Positions 1-14,503 are shown, counted from the first letter of the stretch. The stretch is 40,611 bases of DNA from Sphaerisporangium melleum (GCF_014646695.1 NZ_BMNT01000016.1:1-40611); one strand, 5' to 3'. Made by a program: numbers and translations. Notes: generated from the letters alone by a model not told the origin.

Positions 1-83
1 AGAAACGGACGCGTACACCACCCGGAAACCGACCCTTTAAGAGGTCCGGCCCCGGCCGGGGCGTTCATTTCGTTGTGTTGTGA

Positions 84-113
84 ACTTTACCAGTTTCCGT
101 CGATCTCCGTCAA
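84..113 (-). promoter_or_regulatory. Promoter, proximal of three tandem leftward promoters
   Basis: On the minus strand TTGACG (113-108) and TAAAGT (89-84) are separated by 18 bases. The -35 lies inside the repeat shared with the distal promoter. It is the best match to the vegetative sigma consensus in the region and is the promoter nearest the left edge. Confidence 0.5.
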
Positions 114-184
114 ATCGCTGTGATCTGCCGGTAAACCTCAAAAACCGCTGAAGTTCACTGCCCCGTTGCCAGAGCAACCCGAGT

Positions 185-213
185 AACGTACTCGATCGTC
201 CACGCGATGCCAA
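185..213 (-). promoter_or_regulatory. Promoter, middle of three tandem leftward promoters (weak)
   Basis: On the minus strand TTGGCA (213-208) and TACGTT (190-185) are separated by 17 bases. The match is weaker than in the two flanking promoters and it lacks the shared 13-bp repeat, so it is the least certain of the three. Confidence 0.3.
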
Positions 214-365
214 ACCGAACCAGCAGAGGTTCGAGCCGATCTCGCGAGGGCGACACATCAAACCGGCCCCTCCGTCGTGAGACGGGGTTCCGTGAGTGTG
301 TCGGTCGGATTGCCCGGGAGTCAGGCGCCTCTGCGGCAGCCCGCCGTTCCCTGGGGCGAGACAGA

Positions 366-394
366 ACATTAAGCGGCGTCGGGAGCTCCGTCAA
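366..394 (-). promoter_or_regulatory. Promoter, distal of three tandem leftward promoters
   Basis: On the minus strand TTGACG (394-389) and TAATGT (371-366) are separated by 17 bases. The -35 is embedded in the 13-bp sequence that recurs at 105-117, which suggests the two promoters arose by duplication or are under the same selection. Confidence 0.45.
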
Positions 395-584
395 ATCGAT
401 TCCCCGGATCCACCACCAGCTCAGCCTGCGTAGTCAGAAAGTCTCACTCATCCGCTACAAGACTGTTACCCGAGAACGGCGACGGCCCCGGCACCCACGA
501 GGTGTGCCGAGGCCGCATTCAAGATCACGTTATGTGCGCCGGCGCGCGGACCGCTCGAAGGCGGGCCGGCGCGGGACGACCGCC

Positions 585-1853
585 CTAACCGGCCGCCACC
601 TCGACACCACCGACCGAGCGCTTCCCGCGGCGCAGCACCAGGAAGCGGCCGTGCAGCAGGTCGTCAGCGGTCGGGACGTACGCCTCGTCGGTGATGCGCA
701 CGTTGTTGAGGTAGGCACCGCCCTCCTTCACCGAGCGCCGGGCGGCCGACTTGCTCTCGGCCAGGCCGCTGTCGGCGAGCAGGTCCACGTACGAAGCGCC
801 GAGCGCGGGCACGGTGGCATGGGGCACCTCGGCCAGCGCGGCGGCGAGGGTGCGTTCGGGCAGCTCCTCCAGTGACCCCTGGCCGAACAATGCCTTGGAC
901 GCCGCGATCACGGCGGCGCACTCGTCGGCTCCGTGCAGCAGTGTCGTGAACTCCTCCGCCAGCGCCCGCTGTGCCTCACGTGCCGCGGGGCGCTCGGATG
1001 CGCTCTTCTCCAGCGCCTCGATCTCGTCGCGCGACCGGAAGCTGAAGATCTTCAGGAACTTCACGACGTCCCGGTCGTCGGAGTTCAGCCAGAACTGGTA
1101 GAAGGCGTACGGCGAGGTCAGCTCGGCGTCGAGCCAGACCGCCCCACCGGCCGTCTTGCCGAACTTCGTGCCGTCGGCCTTGGTGATCAGCGGCACCGTC
1201 AGCGCGTGGACGTGAGCCCCCTCGACCCGCCGGATCAGGTCGCACCCGGCGGTGATGTTGCCCCACTGGTCACTGCCACCGATCTGCAGCGAGCAGCCGT
1301 GCCGGCGGTACAGCTCCAGGTAGTCGTTCGACTGGAGGATCTGGTAGCTGAACTCGGTGTAGCTCAGCCCCTCCCCCGCCAGCCGCGCCGAGACCGACTC
1401 GCGGGCGAGCATGCGGTTCACCGGGAAATGCTTGCCCACGTCGCGCAGGAAGTCGATCGCCGACAGCCCGGCCGTCCAGTCGAGGTTGCTGACCAGCGTG
1501 GCGCCCTCCGGGTCGGAGAAGTCGATGAACTTCTCCACCTGGACGCGGATGCGCCGCACCCACTCGGCGACCACCTCGGTGGAGTTGAGCGAGCGTTCCT
1601 CGCTCTTGCCGCTCGGGTCGCCGATGAGGCCGGTCGCCCCGCCGACCAGGCCGATGACGCGATGGCCGGCCCGCTGGATGCGGGTGAGCGTGAGCAGCGG
1701 GACGAGGTTGCCGACGTGCAAGGAGGGGGCTGTTGGGTCGAACCCGCAATAGACCGTGATCGGACCCTCGCTCATCGCCGTCCGCAGGGCGTCGATGTCG
1801 GTGGACTGCGCGATCAGGCCGCGCCACGCAAGGTCGTCGAGGATGTCGGTCAC
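585..1853 (-). CDS. tyrS: Tyrosyl-tRNA synthetase
   Basis: Charges tRNA(Tyr) with tyrosine in the cytoplasm. This is a class I synthetase: the HIGH-type motif is HVGN at about residues 46-49, the tyrosine-site stretch is around GGSDQWGN (192-199), and the KMSKS-type loop is KFGKT at 230-234. A C-terminal S4 RNA-binding domain covers roughly 355-420. I chose the GTG at 1853 because a GAAGG ribosome site lies 8 bases upstream and the product (422 aa) has the usual family length. The frame stays open upstream to 1928, adding 25 residues unlike TyrRS. It is the last gene of the leftward run argH-mpg-tyrS, 123 bp after the glycosylase gene. No T-box was recognised in front of it. Confidence 0.95.
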   Translation of the reverse strand: MTDILDDLAWRGLIAQSTDIDALRTAMSEGPITVYCGFDPTAPSLHVGNLVPLLTLTRIQRAGHRVIGLVGGATGLIGDPSGKSEERSLNSTEVVAEWVRRIRVQVEKFIDFSDPEGATLVSNLDWTAGLSAIDFLRDVGKHFPVNRMLARESVSARLAGEGLSYTEFSYQILQSNDYLELYRRHGCSLQIGGSDQWGNITAGCDLIRRVEGAHVHALTVPLITKADGTKFGKTAGGAVWLDAELTSPYAFYQFWLNSDDRDVVKFLKIFSFRSRDEIEALEKSASERPAAREAQRALAEEFTTLLHGADECAAVIAASKALFGQGSLEELPERTLAAALAEVPHATVPALGASYVDLLADSGLAESKSAARRSVKEGGAYLNNVRITDEAYVPTADDLLHGRFLVLRRGKRSVGGVEVAAG

Positions 1854-1976
1854 GATCCTGGCCTTCGTTGTCGTTGCCGGTTGGGATGAGAGTGCGGCTT
1901 TCGCCGTGCCTACAGCCTGCCCGATCATCGCACCACTCCGCCACTCGAAAGGCGCATGGGCCCCGCGCCGCGGATC

Positions 1977-2654
1977 TCAGGTGGGACGGGTGCGGGGCAC
2001 GTGCTTGCGGTAGGGCGAGACGCTCGGGTCGCCGTCGATCCAGAACCGCCACGGGATGTCCGCGGCGGACGACACGCCGGTGCGCGGGCCGGAGCGGACC
2101 GACCCGGCGCCGGCGGGGTCGCCTTCCAGCACCAGCAGGCCCTCCGGCGCCGACTCCGAGCAGCAGTCGGCGCCGTTGTGCTCCCGGCCGATGCCAAGGG
2201 CCACGGCGAGCCGGGCGGGACCGCGGGCCAGGTCGCGCGCGGGAACCGCCCGGCCGGGCGCGGTGAGCGGCCCGGCCGTGCCGGGACGGTGGCGGCGGGT
2301 GCGGGCGGTCTCGACGCCGGAGATCACCTCGCCGGCGCGCAGGAGCACCCCTGAGCCCAGCCCTTCGGGCAGGCACACGAAGTTGGCGCAGTAGTGCATG
2401 CCGTAGGTGAAGTACACGTAGAGATGCCCGGGCGGGCCGAACATCACCGCGTTGCGCGGGGTGCGCCCGCGGTAGGTGTGCGAGGCCGGATCCTCTCCGG
2501 GCGGGCCGTACGCCTCGACCTCGGTGAGGCGTACGGCGACCGGGCCGTGGACGAGGACACGCCCGAGCAGCTCAGGCGCGACCTCGGGGGCGGGCCGGTC
2601 GAAGAACGCACGGTCCAGGACGCGCCCGCCGGCCTGCGCCGCCGGGCCCGCCAC
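1977..2654 (-). CDS. mpg: 3-methyladenine DNA glycosylase (AAG/Mpg family)
   Basis: A base-excision repair enzyme that removes alkylated and deaminated purines. The family core is present: TEVEAYGP near residues 44-51, where the Glu before AY corresponds to the general base of human [12 protein letters not shown], and [11 protein letters not shown]. The length (225 aa) is normal. The start is uncertain. GTG at 2654 leaves 35 bp after the argH stop and gives a family-like N-terminus, but only a GGCGGG-type ribosome site precedes it. GTG at 2708 would overlap the end of argH and add 18 residues. The gene sits between argH and tyrS on the same strand and probably rides on the argH transcript. 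Confidence 0.85.
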   Translation of the reverse strand: MAGPAAQAGGRVLDRAFFDRPAPEVAPELLGRVLVHGPVAVRLTEVEAYGPPGEDPASHTYRGRTPRNAVMFGPPGHLYVYFTYGMHYCANFVCLPEGLGSGVLLRAGEVISGVETARTRRHRPGTAGPLTAPGRAVPARDLARGPARLAVALGIGREHNGADCCSESAPEGLLVLEGDPAGAGSVRSGPRTGVSSAADIPWRFWIDGDPSVSPYRKHVPRTRPT

Positions 2655-2689
2655 GGTGATCGGCCCGCCGCTGCCGGACTCCTGCCCGG

Positions 2690-4135
<1,446 letters not shown>

Positions 4136-4228
4136 CGTTCTCCTCTTCCCGAGATCTCAACACGTCAATCCGCGACCCTAGCCGAATCGCCCGCCGCCGG
4201 CCGGGACGACCGTCCCGCGCCGTGACGA

Positions 4229-4249
4229 TCTTCGAAAGGTATTCGAAGA
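4229..4249. repeat. Perfect 8+8 palindrome upstream of argH (operator candidate)
   Basis: TCTTCGAA and TTCGAAGA are exact inverted repeats around a 5-base centre. They are flanked by a second complementary pair, GACGA (4224-4228) and TCGTC (4254-4258), offset by four bases. It lies 94 bp upstream of the argH start and downstream of argR. It could be a repressor site or an RNA hairpin. It does not match the ARG-box pattern (TGCAT/ATGCA), and its spacing differs by one base from an actinobacterial LexA site. Confidence 0.5.
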
Positions 4250-4273
4250 GAGGTCGTCATTCCTGTTGTGCAC

Positions 4274-4293
4274 GGCCCGGAGCTGTCCGGGCC
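4274..4293 (-). terminator. Hairpin after argR
   Basis: GGCCCGGA (4274-4281) and TCCGGGCC (4286-4293) form a perfect 8-bp stem with a 4-base loop, 17 bp past the argR stop. No T-run follows on the minus strand, as is common in high-GC actinomycetes. It probably ends or attenuates the argC-argR transcript before argH. Confidence 0.5.
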
Positions 4294-4309
4294 GGCGCTT
4301 CGAGCGGCC

Positions 4310-7048
<2,739 letters not shown>

Positions 7049-7052
<4 letters not shown>

Positions 7053-7990
7053 GACTCCTCCTCGGGCAGCACCATGGTCCCTATACCTTCATCGGTGAAC
7101 ATCTCCAGCAGCACCGCGTGCGGCACCCGGCCGTCCAGCACGTGTGCCTGCGGCACGCCGCCGGTGACGGCGGTCAGGCACGCCTCCATCTTGGGCGCCA
7201 TGCCGCTGGACAGGGCGGGCAGCATCTCGGCGAGTTCGCCGGCGGTGAGCCGGCTGATCAGTTTGGTGGGGCCGCCGTCGCCGGAGGGCGGCCAGTCGGC
7301 GTACAGGCCCTCGACGTCGGTGAGGACGACGAGCTTGCCGGCGCCCAGCGCCACGGCGAGCGCCGCGGCGGCGGTGTCGGCGTTCACGTTGTAGATCTCG
7401 CCGTCCTCGCCGCGGGCGACGGAGGAGACCACCGGGATGCGGCCGTCGTCCAGCAGGGCCTGAACCGCGCCGGGCAGGACCTTGACGATCTCGCCGACCT
7501 GGCCGATGTCGACCCGCTCGCCGCCGACCTCGGCGTACTTGCGCTCGGCGGTGAACAGGTGGGCGTCCTCGCCGGACATGCCGACGGCGAACGGCCCGTG
7601 GCGGTTGATCAGCCCGACGACGTCCCGGTTGACCTGGCCGACGAGGACCATGCGGACGACCTGCATGGCCTCGGGCGTGGTGACCCGCAGCCCGGCCGTG
7701 AAGCCGGTCTCGATGCCGAGCCGGTCGAGATGGGCGTTGATCTGCGGGCCGCCGCCGTGGACGACCACCGGACGCAGTCCCGCGTGCAGCAGGAACACCA
7801 TGTCGTCGGCGAAGCCGCGGCGCAGCTCCTCGTCGGTCATGGCGTTGCCGCCGTACTTGACCACGACGGTGCGGCCGCGGAAGCGCTCCAGCCAGGGCAG
7901 CGCCTCGATGAGGACGGCGGCCTTGGCGTGCGGGCCGACGAGGACCGGGCCGGTGGTGCCGGCCGCGGCGGCGGAGGGCAGCCCGGTCAT
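7049..7990 (-). CDS. argB: Acetylglutamate kinase
   Basis: Phosphorylates N-acetylglutamate, usually the arginine-inhibited committed step. The amino-acid-kinase fold is evident from [10 protein letters not shown] (ATP/phosphate site), [11 protein letters not shown] (substrate loop), and [14 protein letters not shown]. Length 313 aa. The N-terminus before [18 protein letters not shown] is the type present in arginine-sensitive hexameric enzymes, so feedback inhibition is likely but inferred. The ATG overlaps the argJ stop (ATGA). Confidence 0.95.
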
Positions 7991-9138
7991 GTCGAGTACG
8001 CCGAGTTCTCGTGGACGTACTCGGCGGTCAGGTCGGTGGTGTGCACGGTCGCGCTGTGCGGCCCGGCGGACAGGTCGATGGTGATGGTGACGTCACGCGG
8101 GCGCAGGTCCACCTTGGCGCGGTCGTCCCCGGCGGCGCCGCCCCGGCAGATCCAGATGCCGTTGATGGCCACGTTGAGCCGGTCGGGCTCGAAGACCGCG
8201 TCGGTGGTGCCGACGGCGGCGAGAACACGGCCCCAGTTGGGGTCCTCGCCGTGGATGGCGCACTTGAGCAGGTTGGACCGCGCCACCGCCCGTCCGACGG
8301 TCACCGCGTCGTCCTCGTGCGCGGCGCCCACGACCTCGATGGCGATGGCCTTGGTGGCGCCCTCGGCGTCGACCAGGAGCTGCCTGGCCAGGTCGGCGCA
8401 CACCTCGGTGATCTTCTTCTCGAACTCGGCGGGGTCGGGGACGACGCCGGCGGCGCCGCTGGCCAGCAGCAGGACGGTGTCGTTGGTGGACATGCAGCCG
8501 TCGGTGTCCAGCCGGTCGAAGGTCACCGAGACGGCCTTGCGCAGCACGCGGTCGAGCTCGGCCGCGGGGACGTCGGCGTCGGTGGTGATGACGCTGAGCA
8601 TCGTGGCCATGGCGGGGGCGAGCATGCCGGCGCCCTTGGCCATGCCGCCCGCCATGTAGCCCTCGCCGCGGCGGAAGGCGATCTTGGTGACGGTGTCGGT
8701 GGTACGGATCGCGTCGGCGGCGGCCAGCCCGCCGTCCCGGGAGAGCTGGGCGGCGGCGGAGTCGACGCCCAGCAGCAGCGCGTCCATGGGCAGCCGCTCA
8801 CCGATCAGGCCGGTGGAGCACACGGCGATCTCACCGGCCGAGTCGCCGAGCACGCCGGCGACCTTCTCGGCGGTGGCATGGGTGTCCTGGAACCCGGCGG
8901 GGCCGGTGCAGGCGTTGGCGCCGCCGGAGTTCAGCACCACCGCCCTGACCCGTCCGCCGGTGAGCACCTGCTGGGTCCACAGGACGGGTGCGGCCTTGAC
9001 GCGGTTGCGGGTGAAGACGCCGGCGGCGGCACGCGAGGGGCCGTCGTTGACGACCAGTGCCAGGTCGCGGGCGTCCTTGGACTTCAGGCCCGCGGCGACG
9101 CCTGCCGCGCGGAAGCCGAGGGGGGCGGTGACGCTCAT
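7987..9138 (-). CDS. argJ: Glutamate N-acetyltransferase / amino-acid acetyltransferase (ArgJ)
   Basis: Recycles the acetyl group from N-acetylornithine to glutamate, and in bifunctional forms also makes acetylglutamate from acetyl-CoA. It is a self-cleaving Ntn-type enzyme: the nucleophile that becomes the beta-chain N-terminus is Thr179 in PAMATML. The late motifs HGEDPNWGR and ENSAYST (C-terminus) are intact. ATG at 9138 was chosen for its GGAGG ribosome site 7 bases upstream (383 aa). A longer open frame to 9207 adds 23 residues unlike ArgJ. No argA-like gene is nearby, compatible with either enzyme type. Confidence 0.95.
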   Translation of the reverse strand: MSVTAPLGFRAAGVAAGLKSKDARDLALVVNDGPSRAAAGVFTRNRVKAAPVLWTQQVLTGGRVRAVVLNSGGANACTGPAGFQDTHATAEKVAGVLGDSAGEIAVCSTGLIGERLPMDALLLGVDSAAAQLSRDGGLAAADAIRTTDTVTKIAFRRGEGYMAGGMAKGAGMLAPAMATMLSVITTDADVPAAELDRVLRKAVSVTFDRLDTDGCMSTNDTVLLLASGAAGVVPDPAEFEKKITEVCADLARQLLVDAEGATKAIAIEVVGAAHEDDAVTVGRAVARSNLLKCAIHGEDPNWGRVLAAVGTTDAVFEPDRLNVAINGIWICRGGAAGDDRAKVDLRPRDVTITIDLSAGPHSATVHTTDLTAEYVHENSAYST

Positions 9139-9190
9139 GCCCGTCCCTCCGCCGGTGCCTGGTCGGAGTGGGTCGGGTGACTGCGCTGGC

Positions 9191-10441
<1,251 letters not shown>

Positions 10442-10452
10442 TTATCCGTACC

Positions 10453-10464
10453 TACCGGTCGGTA
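10453..10464. promoter_or_regulatory. Operator-like inverted repeat upstream of acyl-CoA synthetase
   Basis: TACCGGTCGGTA is a perfect 5-bp inverted repeat (TACCG/CGGTA) around two bases, and TATCCT, a possible -10, overlaps its right end. It lies 48 bp before the start of the acyl-CoA synthetase gene. This is the kind of short palindrome bound by TetR-family repressors of fatty-acid genes, but the binding protein is unknown. Confidence 0.35.
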
Positions 10465-10511
10465 TCCTCACTATTCACCAGGCAGGCCCTCACCCCCGGG
10501 AGTATGCGCGT

Positions 10512-12194
10512 ATGACTGTCAGTCCCGGCCGGATTCACCAGATACAGGCACAGCTCACCGGACCCGGCCAGCTCTTCGAAATGGAGGAGATCGAGGTGCG
10601 CGGGTCGACGGTCCGCACCTGGAAGCACGCCCCGGAGACCTTCCGCGCCCTGCTGGACAACAGCCGCCTGCACGGCGAGCAGATCTTCCTGGTCTACGAG
10701 GACGAGCGGATCAGCTACGAGGAGCACTACCGCCGTGCCGCCACCCTGGCGGTCCGGCTGGTCGAGGACTACGGCGTCGCCAAGGGGGACCGCGTCGCCA
10801 TCGCCATGCGCAACTATCCCGAATGGGTCGTCGCGTTCTCGGCGGCCCTCGCGGCCGGGGCGATCGCCGTACCGCTGAACGCCTGGTGGACCGGCCCCGA
10901 GCTGGAGTACGGCCTGTCCGACTCGGGGGCCAAGGTGCTCATCGCCGACGGTGAGCGGGCCGAGCGGGCGCAGGGCGCCGGAGTGCCGATGATCGTCACC
11001 CGCGCCGCAGGCCCATTGCCGGCCGGGGCCCGCGCGTTCACCGATGTCCTCGGCGAGGTGCGCGCCGAGGTGACCCCGCCCCCGGTCGAGCAGGCTCCCG
11101 AGGATCCGGCCACGATCTTCTACACCTCGGGGACGACCGGCCGCCCCAAGGGCGCGCTCGGCACCCACCGCAACCTCGGCCAGTCGCCGATGAGCGTCGC
11201 CTACGCGCTGCTGCGCAGCGTCGCCCTGGCCGGCAAGGACCCGTCCACGGCCGCCGGGACCCGGCGGATCACCCTGCTCGCCGTGCCGCTGTTCCACGCC
11301 ACCGGCTGCTTCGCGGTGATGGCGCCGACCATGTTCACCGGCGGCGGGCTGGTGCTGATGTACAAGTGGGACCCGGGGCAGGCGCTGCGGCTCATCGAGC
11401 GCGAGAAGGTCACCACCATGACCGGTGTGCCGACCAACGCCTGGCAGTTGCTCTCGCACCCGGACTTCGGCGACCACGACATCTCCAGCCTCGGCGGCAT
11501 CAGCTACGGCGGCGCCCCCGCCCCGCCCAAGCTGCTGGAGCGCATCGGTGACCGGCTGCCCCGGCGCCAGGCGTCCAACGGATACGGGATGACCGAGACC
11601 ACCGCCCTCGCCATCTACAACAGCGGGCCCACCTACCTGGCCAGGCCCGACAGCATCGGCCTGCCTCTGGCGGTGTGCGACGCACGCGTCCGCGACCCGC
11701 TGGGCGTAGAGGTGCCGGTGGGCCAGGTCGGCGAGCTGTGCCTGCGCGGGCCGAACGTGATCGCCGGGTACTGGAACCGGCCGGACTCGACCGCGGAGAC
11801 CTTCATCGACGGCTGGCTGCACACCGGCGACCTCGCCAAGGTGGACGAGGACGGCTTCGTCTACATCGTGGACCGGGCCAAGGACATGGTGATCCGCGGC
11901 GGCGAGAACGTCTACTGCGCGGAGGTGGAGGCGGCGCTGTTCGAGCACCCCGCAGTGGACGACGCCGCCGTGATCGGCATCCCGGACGAGGAGTTGGGCG
12001 AACAGGTCGGCGCGGTCGTGCGGCTCAGGCCGGGCGCCTCGGCGGACGCGGAGGAGCTGCGGGGGTTCCTGGACGGCGTACTGGCCCCGTTCAAGATCCC
12101 GGTCCGCTTCTGGTTCCGCGAGACCGAACTGCCCCGCAACCCGGGCGGCAAGATCCTCAAGACCCATCTGCGCAAGGAGACCCTCGGCCTGTGA
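10512..12194 (+). CDS. Fatty-acid/acyl-CoA synthetase, AMP-binding family
   Basis: ANL-superfamily adenylating enzyme predicted to activate a carboxylic acid as acyl-AMP and pass it to CoA. The P-loop motif YTSGTTGRPK is at about 204-213; the later core motifs are NGYGMTETTA, GWLHTGDLA and RAKDMVIRGGENVYCAEVE; and the adenylation lysine is Lys547 in PGGKILK. Length 560 aa. ATG at 10512 was chosen for GGGAG 9 bases upstream; the frame is open to 10278 without homology. It is the first gene of the rightward accessory block, divergent from argC. The acid it uses cannot be told from sequence; medium- or long-chain fatty acids are the usual guess. An MFS transporter gene follows 150 bp later. Confidence 0.85.
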   Translation: MTVSPGRIHQIQAQLTGPGQLFEMEEIEVRGSTVRTWKHAPETFRALLDNSRLHGEQIFLVYEDERISYEEHYRRAATLAVRLVEDYGVAKGDRVAIAMRNYPEWVVAFSAALAAGAIAVPLNAWWTGPELEYGLSDSGAKVLIADGERAERAQGAGVPMIVTRAAGPLPAGARAFTDVLGEVRAEVTPPPVEQAPEDPATIFYTSGTTGRPKGALGTHRNLGQSPMSVAYALLRSVALAGKDPSTAAGTRRITLLAVPLFHATGCFAVMAPTMFTGGGLVLMYKWDPGQALRLIEREKVTTMTGVPTNAWQLLSHPDFGDHDISSLGGISYGGAPAPPKLLERIGDRLPRRQASNGYGMTETTALAIYNSGPTYLARPDSIGLPLAVCDARVRDPLGVEVPVGQVGELCLRGPNVIAGYWNRPDSTAETFIDGWLHTGDLAKVDEDGFVYIVDRAKDMVIRGGENVYCAEVEAALFEHPAVDDAAVIGIPDEELGEQVGAVVRLRPGASADAEELRGFLDGVLAPFKIPVRFWFRETELPRNPGGKILKTHLRKETLGL

Positions 12195-12344
12195 GCCCGG
12201 CGGCCGCCGGCCCGGAACAGGATGTGCCGTCCCCCCCGCCGCGTGGGCTTCGCGGCGAGCGGGTGGGCGAGCAGCCCGGGCGACCGTGGGCGCGGCGGAA
12301 AACCGGTTGCCGGAGGCCGGGACGGGCATTCACACTTGCCGCCT

Positions 12345-13655
12345 GTGCCGACCAGCCCATTGCCGTCCCTGAAGACCCTGCTGCTGCGCCTGCGCCTGGA
12401 CATGAGCCCGCTGCGCGACTCGCGGGAGTTCCGGCTGCTGTTCTCCTCCAGCCTGATCACCATGCTCGGCAGCGTGCTGACCATGGTGGCCGTGCCCTAC
12501 CAGATGAAGCAGCTCACCGGCTCCTACGTGGCGGTCGGCCTGGTCAGTCTGGCGGAGTTCGCGCCGATGGTGGTGTTCGGGCTGTGGGGCGGGGCGATCG
12601 CCGACGCGCTCGACCGGCGCAAGATCGTCGTGCTGTCCGAGCTCGGACTGTGCGCGGCCACCGCGCTGCTCCTGCTGAACGCCGTGCTGCTCCCGCCCGG
12701 AGCCCAGGTCCCGGGGCTGTACGTCCTGGCCGGGCTCGCGGCGGGCCTGTCCAGCCTGCGCGGGCCGAGCGAGCAGGCGATCATCAATCGCGTCCTCAAG
12801 CTGGACCAGATGGGCGCGGCCTTCGCGATCCAGGGCCTGGCGCGCAACGCCGGCATGATCATCGGCCCGGCCGCGGGCGGCCTCGTCGTCATCGCCTTCG
12901 GCCCGGCCACCGCCTACGGCATCGACGTCGCATCCTTCCTGCTCTCCCTGCTGCTGCTCCTGCGGGTGCGCCCGGTGCCCCGCCTGGGAGAACACACCCC
13001 GGCCTCGCTGCGCTCGCTGATCGAGGGAGTGCGGTACGCCACGCGGCGTCCCGACCTGATGGGCACCTACCTGGTGGACATCGCGGCCATGGCGTTCGCC
13101 TTCTCCAACGCGCTGTTCCCGTTCCTCGCCGACGAACTGCACGCCCCCGCGGCCCTCGGCGTGCTGTACGCCGCGGGTGGTGTCGGCTCGATGATCGCCT
13201 CGGCCACCTCGGGCTGGACCGCGCACATCCACCGGCACGGCAGGGCGGTGATCATCGCGGCCGCGGTGTGGGGCGCCGGGGTCGCCCTCGCCGCGGTCAT
13301 GCCGAACATCTGGCTGATGGCCGCCCTGCTGGCCGTCGCCGGCGGCGCCGACATGATCAGCGGCGTGTTCCGCGGGATCATCTGGAACCAGACCATCCCC
13401 GACGAGTACCGCGGGCGGCTGGCCGGCATCGAGTTGCTGTCCTACTCCACCGGGCCGATGCTCGGTGACACCCGCGCCGGTCTGATGGCGGCCTATGGAG
13501 GCGCCCGCTTCTCCCTGGGTGCCGGAGGGCTGCTGTGCGTCGCCGCGGTCGCCGTGACGGCCGCCGTGCTTCCGCGCTTCCGCGCCTACGACGCGCGAAC
13601 CGACGAGCACGCCCGGGCCGAGCGCGCCCGCCGCGAGCAGTCCGTCACCGCCTGA
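12345..13655 (+). CDS. MFS transporter (EntS-like MFS_3 family)
   Basis: Predicted 12-helix major facilitator in the plasma membrane. The first helix follows FRLLFSSSLITMLGSVLT; the loop 2-3 motif appears as GGAIADALDRRKIV, and helices continue to VAAVAVTAAVLPRFR. The organisation resembles the EntS/enterobactin-exporter branch, whose members mostly export small molecules; the substrate here is unknown. The start is uncertain: GTG at 12345 gives 436 aa with no clear ribosome site, and ATG at 12402 gives 417 aa and also fits. The frame is open to 12222. It may be co-transcribed with the acyl-CoA synthetase gene, and a hairpin lies just after its stop. Confidence 0.8.
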   Translation: MPTSPLPSLKTLLLRLRLDMSPLRDSREFRLLFSSSLITMLGSVLTMVAVPYQMKQLTGSYVAVGLVSLAEFAPMVVFGLWGGAIADALDRRKIVVLSELGLCAATALLLLNAVLLPPGAQVPGLYVLAGLAAGLSSLRGPSEQAIINRVLKLDQMGAAFAIQGLARNAGMIIGPAAGGLVVIAFGPATAYGIDVASFLLSLLLLLRVRPVPRLGEHTPASLRSLIEGVRYATRRPDLMGTYLVDIAAMAFAFSNALFPFLADELHAPAALGVLYAAGGVGSMIASATSGWTAHIHRHGRAVIIAAAVWGAGVALAAVMPNIWLMAALLAVAGGADMISGVFRGIIWNQTIPDEYRGRLAGIELLSYSTGPMLGDTRAGLMAAYGGARFSLGAGGLLCVAAVAVTAAVLPRFRAYDARTDEHARAERARREQSVTA

Positions 13656-13668
13656 CCGGGGCTTCGAG

Positions 13669-13695
13669 CCGGACAGGCGCCGTCGTTTTGTCCGG
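13669..13695 (+). terminator. Hairpin downstream of the MFS gene
   Basis: CCGGACA (13669-13675) and TGTCCGG (13689-13695) form a 7-bp stem with a 13-base loop ending in TTTT, 13 bp after the MFS stop. A plausible but weak terminator. Confidence 0.35.
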
Positions 13696-13794
13696 AACCA
13701 GCGATAAATGCACACCCTAAAAGGCGAACCTTCTGCAGAAATGTACTCTTTCGGGGATAGAAAACACCTCGTTCTCCGACAACGGCCTTCATCC

Positions 13795-13822
13795 CTGACG
13801 GATGGAAAGATTCACCTATATC
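13795..13822 (+). promoter_or_regulatory. Promoter of the GPP34-permease-GNAT operon, probably leaderless
   Basis: CTGACG (13795-13800) and TATATC (13817-13822) are 16 bases apart. A transcription start about seven bases after the -10 would fall at 13829-13833, essentially on the GTG codon at 13833, which has no ribosome site. The surrounding stretch 13680-13830 is clearly richer in A and T than the rest of the window and also holds the 10-bp palindrome TTCTGCAGAA at 13731-13740. Confidence 0.45.
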
Positions 13823-13832
13823 ATCGCCGTTC

Positions 13833-14474
13833 GTGGCTGAAGGCGATCTTTTGTGGCCCTCACTGGTCGATGATCTCTACTTTGTCCTGCACGACAGCGT
13901 GACGGGTCACGCGCGGCTGCACCCCCGCCTCACCAGCCTGGCGCTGGCGGGAGCCGCCCTGGCGGAGTTGACGCTCACCGAACAGGTGACCGTCGACCTC
14001 ACCACGCCCCATGACCGCCTGTACGCGACCACCCAATACGCCACCGGCGATCCGCTCAGCCGAAGCCTGCTGGGCCACATCATCGCCGAGCCGCACCACC
14101 CGGTGGGCACGTGGCTTCTTTTCTTCGCCCGCACGATCTACGCCGACGTAAGGTCCCGGATGGTGGCCGGGAAACTGCTGAATCCGCCGGCACGGCACCT
14201 ATTGAAACAGCAGCCCGCGGCCCCCGTGGACCCGAACAGGGCGGCGTGGCCGCTGTCCCGCCTCAACCTCACCGTCCAGCGAGGCGAGCCCCCGGCGATC
14301 GGGGACCGCGTCTTGTACGGGCTCCTGGCGGCCACCGGATGCGCCCAGCGGGTCATGTGGGAGCACGATCCCGCGTTCATGACCGCCATGACGGCCGCCC
14401 TCCCCGTACCGCTGCGGCGGCTCCTCGCCCAGACCAAGATCGCCGTCGGCCAAGCGGTCATCAGCCGCCGGTGA
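13833..14474 (+). CDS. GPP34 (GOLPH3/Vps74-like) family protein
   Basis: A predicted cytoplasmic, peripheral membrane protein. The pattern matches the GPP34 family: an N-terminal SLVDDLYFVLHDSVTG and LALAGAALAELTL segment, a middle block around GTWLLFFARTIYADVRSRMVAGKLL, and a C-terminal RVLYGLLAATG helix. The eukaryotic member GOLPH3 is a PI4P-binding adaptor at the Golgi. Actinobacteria carry many copies whose role is unknown, so no function is assigned. Length 213 aa. The GTG at 13833 has no Shine-Dalgarno sequence and sits about where transcription from the preceding promoter should begin. Only 29 bp separate it from the APC permease gene, so they form an operon with the acetyltransferase gene. 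Confidence 0.75.
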   Translation: MAEGDLLWPSLVDDLYFVLHDSVTGHARLHPRLTSLALAGAALAELTLTEQVTVDLTTPHDRLYATTQYATGDPLSRSLLGHIIAEPHHPVGTWLLFFARTIYADVRSRMVAGKLLNPPARHLLKQQPAAPVDPNRAAWPLSRLNLTVQRGEPPAIGDRVLYGLLAATGCAQRVMWEHDPAFMTAMTAALPVPLRRLLAQTKIAVGQAVISRR

Positions 14475-14503
14475 ACCGCTTCCCCCCATCCCACGGAGTC
14501 CAG

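Larger units (their letters stand above)
1..584 (-). other. Gene-free upstream region of a probable rRNA operon
   Basis: No credible coding frame covers this stretch; the open frames in it are short and resemble no family I know. It lies directly downstream of tyrS and carries three promoter-like pairs on the minus strand, all pointing out of the left edge, within about 300 bases. Two of them share an exact 13-bp repeat (CTCCGTCAAATCG on the plus strand at 105-117 and 386-398). Tandem strong promoters followed by a leader are typical of actinomycete rRNA operons, so a 16S gene is probably just outside the window. This is inference; no rRNA sequence is visible here. Confidence 0.5.

Noticed and set aside
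207-875. Open frames in the left-edge region and opposite tyrS
   Set aside because: No ribosome site, no homology; the region is better explained by promoters and the tyrS 3' end.
4229-4249. The argH-upstream palindrome as a LexA (SOS) box
   Set aside because: TCGAA and TTCGA are five bases apart instead of six and the central AC/GT bases are missing.
13708-13902. Small rightward open frame MHTLKGEPSAEM... before the GPP34 gene
   Set aside because: No ribosome site, runs into the GPP34 gene in another frame, and covers the likely promoter.
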